Shown piece after piece: positions 61,184 through 64,000 of a stretch of 64,000 nucleotides of DNA (the stretch's first letter is position 1; each line of letters opens with the position of its first letter). The notes under the pieces are model-generated. The model was not told the DNA's origin, did no database searches, and saw only the letters and a list, made by a program, of their open reading frames with translations. A program made the translations under genes and the position numbers. Source of the stretch: Acidobacteriota bacterium (GTDB lineage: Bacteria; Acidobacteriota; Blastocatellia; UBA7656); NCBI GenBank assembly GCA_016201275.1, contig JACQDB010000032.1:26322-90321 (forward strand). Direction: 5' to 3'.

Positions 61184-62356
61184 TCAACGCGCCACTTCAC
61201 CAAAGCATTCCAGATATTTCAAACCGGAGCCGGTGTTGAAAATCACTACGCGCTCGTCTTGATCCACTTCATTGTTGGCAATCATCTGTTGCAGAGCGGG
61301 AAGACAAGCGCCGCCTTCGGGAGCAACGAATATGCCTTCTGCCGCAGCGATCTCTTTGACCGCCGCAAGCAACTCCGCATCAGGAATCGCAAAGCCATTG
61401 CCGCCGCTTTGTCGCAGTATGTCGAGCATGATGAAATCGCCTACGGCTTTCGGAACTCGCAAACCGGAAGCGACGGTGTGAGCATCGGGAATATCTACTC
61501 CGGTGTTTGCGCCTGCTGCGAAGGCTTTGACGATGGGCGCGCAACCTTCTGCCTGTACGCTGATCATGCGCGGACGCTTGCCATCAATCCAACCCATCTT
61601 CTCCATTTCGTCAAACGCCTTCCACATACCGATCAAACCGGTGCCGCCGCCGGTCGGATATAAAATCACTTCGGGCAATTGCCAGTCGAATTGTTCGGCC
61701 AGTTCATAGCCCATCGTCTTTTTACCTTCCAGACGATATGGCTCTTTGAGCGTAGAAACATCGAACCAGCCTTCGGCGGTTTTGCGTTCCGCGACGATCT
61801 TGCCGCAGTCTGTAATCAAGCCGTCTATCAAGGTGACGTGTGCGCCCATCTGCTGGCATTCGATGATGTTTGCTAAGGGCGTGTCTTGCGGCATGAAGAT
61901 GAAGGCGGGGAGTCCGGCTTTGGCTGCATAAGCGGCTAAAGCGCCTGCGGCATTGCCCGCCGAAGGGACGGCTAATTTTTCTACACCTAATTCTTTGGCC
62001 ATCGAAATGGCTACGGCCATGCCGCGAGCTTTGAATGACGCCGTAGGGTTTAACGATTCGTCTTTGATGTAGAGATTGGTCAAGCCGAGTTGCGCGCCTA
62101 GGCGTTCGGCTTTCAGTAGCGGCGTCATGCCTTCGCCTAAACAGATACGGTTGCGGTCGTCGTCTAATGGCAAAACTTCACGATAGCGCCAGAGCGTTTT
62201 TTCTCTGGATTTCAAGGAGTCTTTGGTTAGAGTTTGGCTTGCGGCCTCAAGGTCGTAAGCGGTCAATAATGGTTTGCCGCATTCGCAAAGATTATGCAGA
62301 CGGCGCGCTTCGTAGTGTTTGCCGCACGCCGAACAATGTAGATGAGTGACGTTCAT
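61184..62356 (-). CDS. thrC: Threonine synthase with N-terminal zinc ribbon
   Basis: A 390-residue PLP enzyme that converts O-phosphohomoserine to threonine. An N-terminal cysteine ribbon (HCSACGKHYEA, CECGKPL) precedes the fold type II domain; ESLNPTASFKARGMA carries the PLP lysine (about residue 108), SAGNAAGALAAYAAKAG binds phosphate, and TGGGTGLIGM (about 235) and FNTGSGLKYLE at the C-terminus fit the family. AGAGGTG lies upstream of the ATG. It stands alone, convergent with the DUF3471 remnant. Some relatives act as threonine synthase-like proteins of other specificity, but this form is typical. Confidence 0.93.
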   Translation of the reverse strand: MNVTHLHCSACGKHYEARRLHNLCECGKPLLTAYDLEAASQTLTKDSLKSREKTLWRYREVLPLDDDRNRICLGEGMTPLLKAERLGAQLGLTNLYIKDESLNPTASFKARGMAVAISMAKELGVEKLAVPSAGNAAGALAAYAAKAGLPAFIFMPQDTPLANIIECQQMGAHVTLIDGLITDCGKIVAERKTAEGWFDVSTLKEPYRLEGKKTMGYELAEQFDWQLPEVILYPTGGGTGLIGMWKAFDEMEKMGWIDGKRPRMISVQAEGCAPIVKAFAAGANTGVDIPDAHTVASGLRVPKAVGDFIMLDILRQSGGNGFAIPDAELLAAVKEIAAAEGIFVAPEGGACLPALQQMIANNEVDQDERVVIFNTGSGLKYLECFGEVAR

Positions 62357-62515
62357 AATGACACCTCTGATTGAATTGGGAAAGTTCAGCAGTATAAGCC
62401 CTGCCGTTGAAGTTGAGCAACTTGAAGGGCGTGTGTGCTTGCGCTACTATCCAGACACATTTCAAATGACGTAGTAAGTTTCGGTCACGTTCTGCATAAG
62501 TAAACAGAGTAGCCT

Positions 62516-62809
62516 ATGAAAAAACATACCGCCCTGACGAGAAGTTTTTTGATGTTGTCGCTGGCGATTGTCTTCGTTCTGCCGATGTCGTTTATCATCG
62601 CCATGAAAGCGCAGACCGACAAGCGATTGTTAGACAGAGTGCAGGTGAACAAGCTGCCTGAGAAAGGCAAACGCTTTGCGTTGGTGATAGGCGTTGATGA
62701 ATATCAAGACCAACAGATTTCGGCGCTCAAAGGCGCGGCCATTCACCGTAGTCCGCCCGACTCCCGTAACCTCAATCTCGGCTTTCGCCTGGTGAGGACT
62801 TACAACTGA
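62516..62809 (+). pseudogene. Caspase-like start fused to SUMF1 end (internal-deletion remnant)
   Basis: A 97-codon frame. Residues 1-33 form a signal or anchor (SFLMLSLAIVFVLPMSFI). Residues 52-75 (KRFALVIGVDEYQDQQISAL) are the first strand of a caspase-like C14 domain. At about codon 76 (near 62741) the sequence jumps to HRSPPDSRNLNLGFRLVRTY, the typical last residues of a SUMF1/formylglycine-type domain. No catalytic His or Cys remains. The likely ancestor was a caspase-SUMF1 protein that lost its middle in frame. A short functional product cannot be excluded. No ribosome site is clear. Confidence 0.7.
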
Positions 62810-62858
62810 GCGGCTTTTGCTCTTGCATTCCTGCAAGCAAGAGGTTCAAAGTGAGGCT

Positions 62859-63275
62859 ATGCCAGCACAAGACATCTACCACAATTGCGTAAAGAACGCG
62901 CTCATCAAAGACGGTTGGACAATCACCAACGATCCACCGCGATTGCCTATCGGCGATACGGATTTGTATGTTGACTTGGGAGCCGAAAAACTTCTTGCTG
63001 CCGAGAAGTCGGGACAAAAGATTGCTGTCGAAGTCAAAAGTTTCGTCGGCGATTCGGAAGTCAACGACCTTGAAAAAGCCATGGGGCAGTTTGTTTTGTA
63101 TCGCGTGATTCTGGCGGAAAGAGAGCCGGATAGAGTGTTATACTTGGCGATACCACAAGCGGTTTTGCGAACCATTTTTCATAAACCGCTCGGCGAGATT
63201 TTGCTCCGCCACAATCTCGTTCGAGTCATAGGGTTTGATTCAGAGAAGGAGGCGATTGTTGAATGGATACCATAG
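62859..63275 (+). CDS. xisH: XisH-family protein
   Basis: A 138-residue protein from MPAQDIYHNCVKNALIKDGW; GTGAGGC lies upstream and rejects a longer frame to 62817. It is a typical XisH: YVDLGAEKLLAAEKSGQKIA followed by VEVKSFVGDSEVNDLEKAMG, a PD-(D/E)xK-like nuclease core (EVK). In Anabaena XisH is needed with XisI and XisF for fdxN element excision; elsewhere the pair is a common mobile gene set, often linked with toxin-antitoxin or phage elements. The stop overlaps the xisI start by 13 nt. Confidence 0.9.
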   Translation: MPAQDIYHNCVKNALIKDGWTITNDPPRLPIGDTDLYVDLGAEKLLAAEKSGQKIAVEVKSFVGDSEVNDLEKAMGQFVLYRVILAEREPDRVLYLAIPQAVLRTIFHKPLGEILLRHNLVRVIGFDSEKEAIVEWIP

Positions 63276-63598
63276 AGACTTACCGAGAGTTGATCGAAAA
63301 GATTCTCATCGAATACACCAAGATTCCATATGCCTATGGCGAGATTCATACGGAAGCTGTGTTTGACCGAAGCCGCGACCGTTACTTGCTCGTCAACGTC
63401 GGTTGGGATAATGGCGAAAGAGTGCATTCCAGTCTGGTTCACATAGACATCCTTGACGGCAAGCTATGGATTCAACGCGATGGCACAGAAGACGGCATTG
63501 CTTCAGAATTAGTCAAAGCCGGAGTTCCGAAAGAGCATATCGTTTTAGGCTTTCGCTCCCCTGAGGTTCGACAGCACACAGACTATGCGGTTGCCTGA
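63263..63598 (+). CDS. xisI: XisI-family protein
   Basis: A 111-residue protein. XisI family signature: MDTIETYRELIEKILIEYTK, FDRSRDRYLLVNVGWDNG, SLVHIDILDGKLWIQRDGTE and PKEHIVLGFRSPEVRQHTDY. AAGGAGG lies about 8 nt before the ATG, inside the end of xisH, so the two form one operon. XisI is thought to act with XisH as an excision control factor; its molecular role is unclear. No 11-bp fdxN-type recombination site or XisF recombinase is present in view. Confidence 0.9.
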   Translation: MDTIETYRELIEKILIEYTKIPYAYGEIHTEAVFDRSRDRYLLVNVGWDNGERVHSSLVHIDILDGKLWIQRDGTEDGIASELVKAGVPKEHIVLGFRSPEVRQHTDYAVA

Positions 63599-63652
63599 GA
63601 TGATGTGATTGCCGAAGACTGAGCGGCTTTACCGTTGCGGAGGCCATCGCTT

Positions 63653-64000
63653 ATGCCCGAAATCCACAACCCGCACGACCGCTTTTTCAAAGAAGTGTTT
63701 TCGCATCCTGACGCGGCAGCGGAATTCTTCGCGGCCTTTCTGCCGAAACACATCGTCGCCTTGCTAGACCTCGCGAAACTCGAACCCATCAAAGACTCGT
63801 TCATTGATCCATCGTTACAAGAACATCTCTCGGATTTGATTTATCGCGTGCCGCTCAAGCGCGGCAACCAGGCGTACATCTACGCGCTGATTGAACACAA
63901 GAGCGCCCCCGACAAATGGGTGGCGGTGCAAATCCTGCGCTATGAAATCGCTACGTGGGATGCTGAAATCAAAGCGCGAGCCAAGCGTCTGTCGCCGATC
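63653..64000 (+). CDS. Rpn-family recombination-promoting nuclease/transposase, partial at right edge
   Basis: The frame is open for 116 codons from the ATG at 63653 to the window end. MPEIHNPHDRFFKEVFSHPD and ADFLP-like AAFLPKHIVALLDL, then SDLIYRVPLKRGNQAYIYAL and IEHKSAPDKWVAVQILRY, fit the Rpn/transposase_31 family with its PD-(D/E)xK core (ALIEHKS carries E and K). Rpn proteins promote RecA-independent recombination and degrade DNA. GGAGG lies 11 nt upstream. It starts 54 nt after xisI on the same strand; together they look like acquired genes. The C-terminus lies outside the window. Confidence 0.88.
   Translation, partial: MPEIHNPHDRFFKEVFSHPDAAAEFFAAFLPKHIVALLDLAKLEPIKDSFIDPSLQEHLSDLIYRVPLKRGNQAYIYALIEHKSAPDKWVAVQILRYEIATWDAEIKARAKRLSPI

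Overview
The window looks like a chromosome segment of an acidobacterium, most likely class Blastocatellia. This is inferred from content, not from a marker gene. The signs are five Hanks-type Ser/Thr kinases carrying zinc-ribbon, TPR or SUMF1-fold modules, PEGA, CHAT and RHS proteins, DUF3471 tails, a DUF2723 mannosyltransferase, a Nudix-MBL fusion, and many palindromic intergenic repeats. No rRNA, tRNA or CRISPR array was found.

Region 1 (1-12,798, all minus strand) is the most unusual part. In transcription order it encodes a vWA-like lipoprotein, a four-TM protein, a giant RHS protein with an N-terminal anchor, a divergent tubulin/FtsZ-like GTPase, an actin/Hsp70-fold (ASKHA) protein with a long N-terminal extension, and a two-TM protein that runs off the left edge. 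A tubulin-fold protein, an actin-fold protein, a surface-type RHS protein and a vWA lipoprotein in one run, most with strong ribosome binding sites, suggest an envelope-associated machine. It is the best candidate for an undescribed system.

Region 2 (12,799-33,464) is mixed. A repeat-rich intergenic stretch is followed by housekeeping and accessory genes: a zinc-ribbon coiled-coil protein, a TlpA-like thioredoxin, a CvpA-Fis pair, purC (apparently with an ATT start below a near-consensus promoter), cstA, a P-loop kinase, a Nudix-MBL fusion, a membrane DnaJ protein with an apparently leaderless mRNA, kinase 1 with TPRs, a DUF2723 mannosyltransferase and a LolA-like protein.

Region 3 (33,707-60,354) is a signalling and envelope region, almost all on the minus strand. 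After a universal stress protein come a TM2/GYF protein, a D-aminoacylase-like enzyme, four further kinases, PEGA, FKBP and WG-repeat secreted proteins, a zinc-ribbon membrane protein, an FHA-FHA-ABC transporter, a CHAT-TPR lipoprotein, and an ECF-like sigma factor translationally coupled to a membrane protein. Three proteins share an apparently uncharacterised domain containing a KHHH/QHHH motif. Two secreted proteins share an identical 106-bp module covering their start and signal peptide.

Region 4 (60,355-64,000) holds thrC and signs of genome turnover. There are two remnants that look like internal deletions (signal peptide plus DUF3471 tail with an A-run frameshift; caspase start plus SUMF1 tail), a xisH/xisI pair, and the start of an Rpn-family nuclease gene at the right edge.

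Several families of imperfect palindromes, some MITE-like, lie between genes and in two cases affect where starts should be placed.
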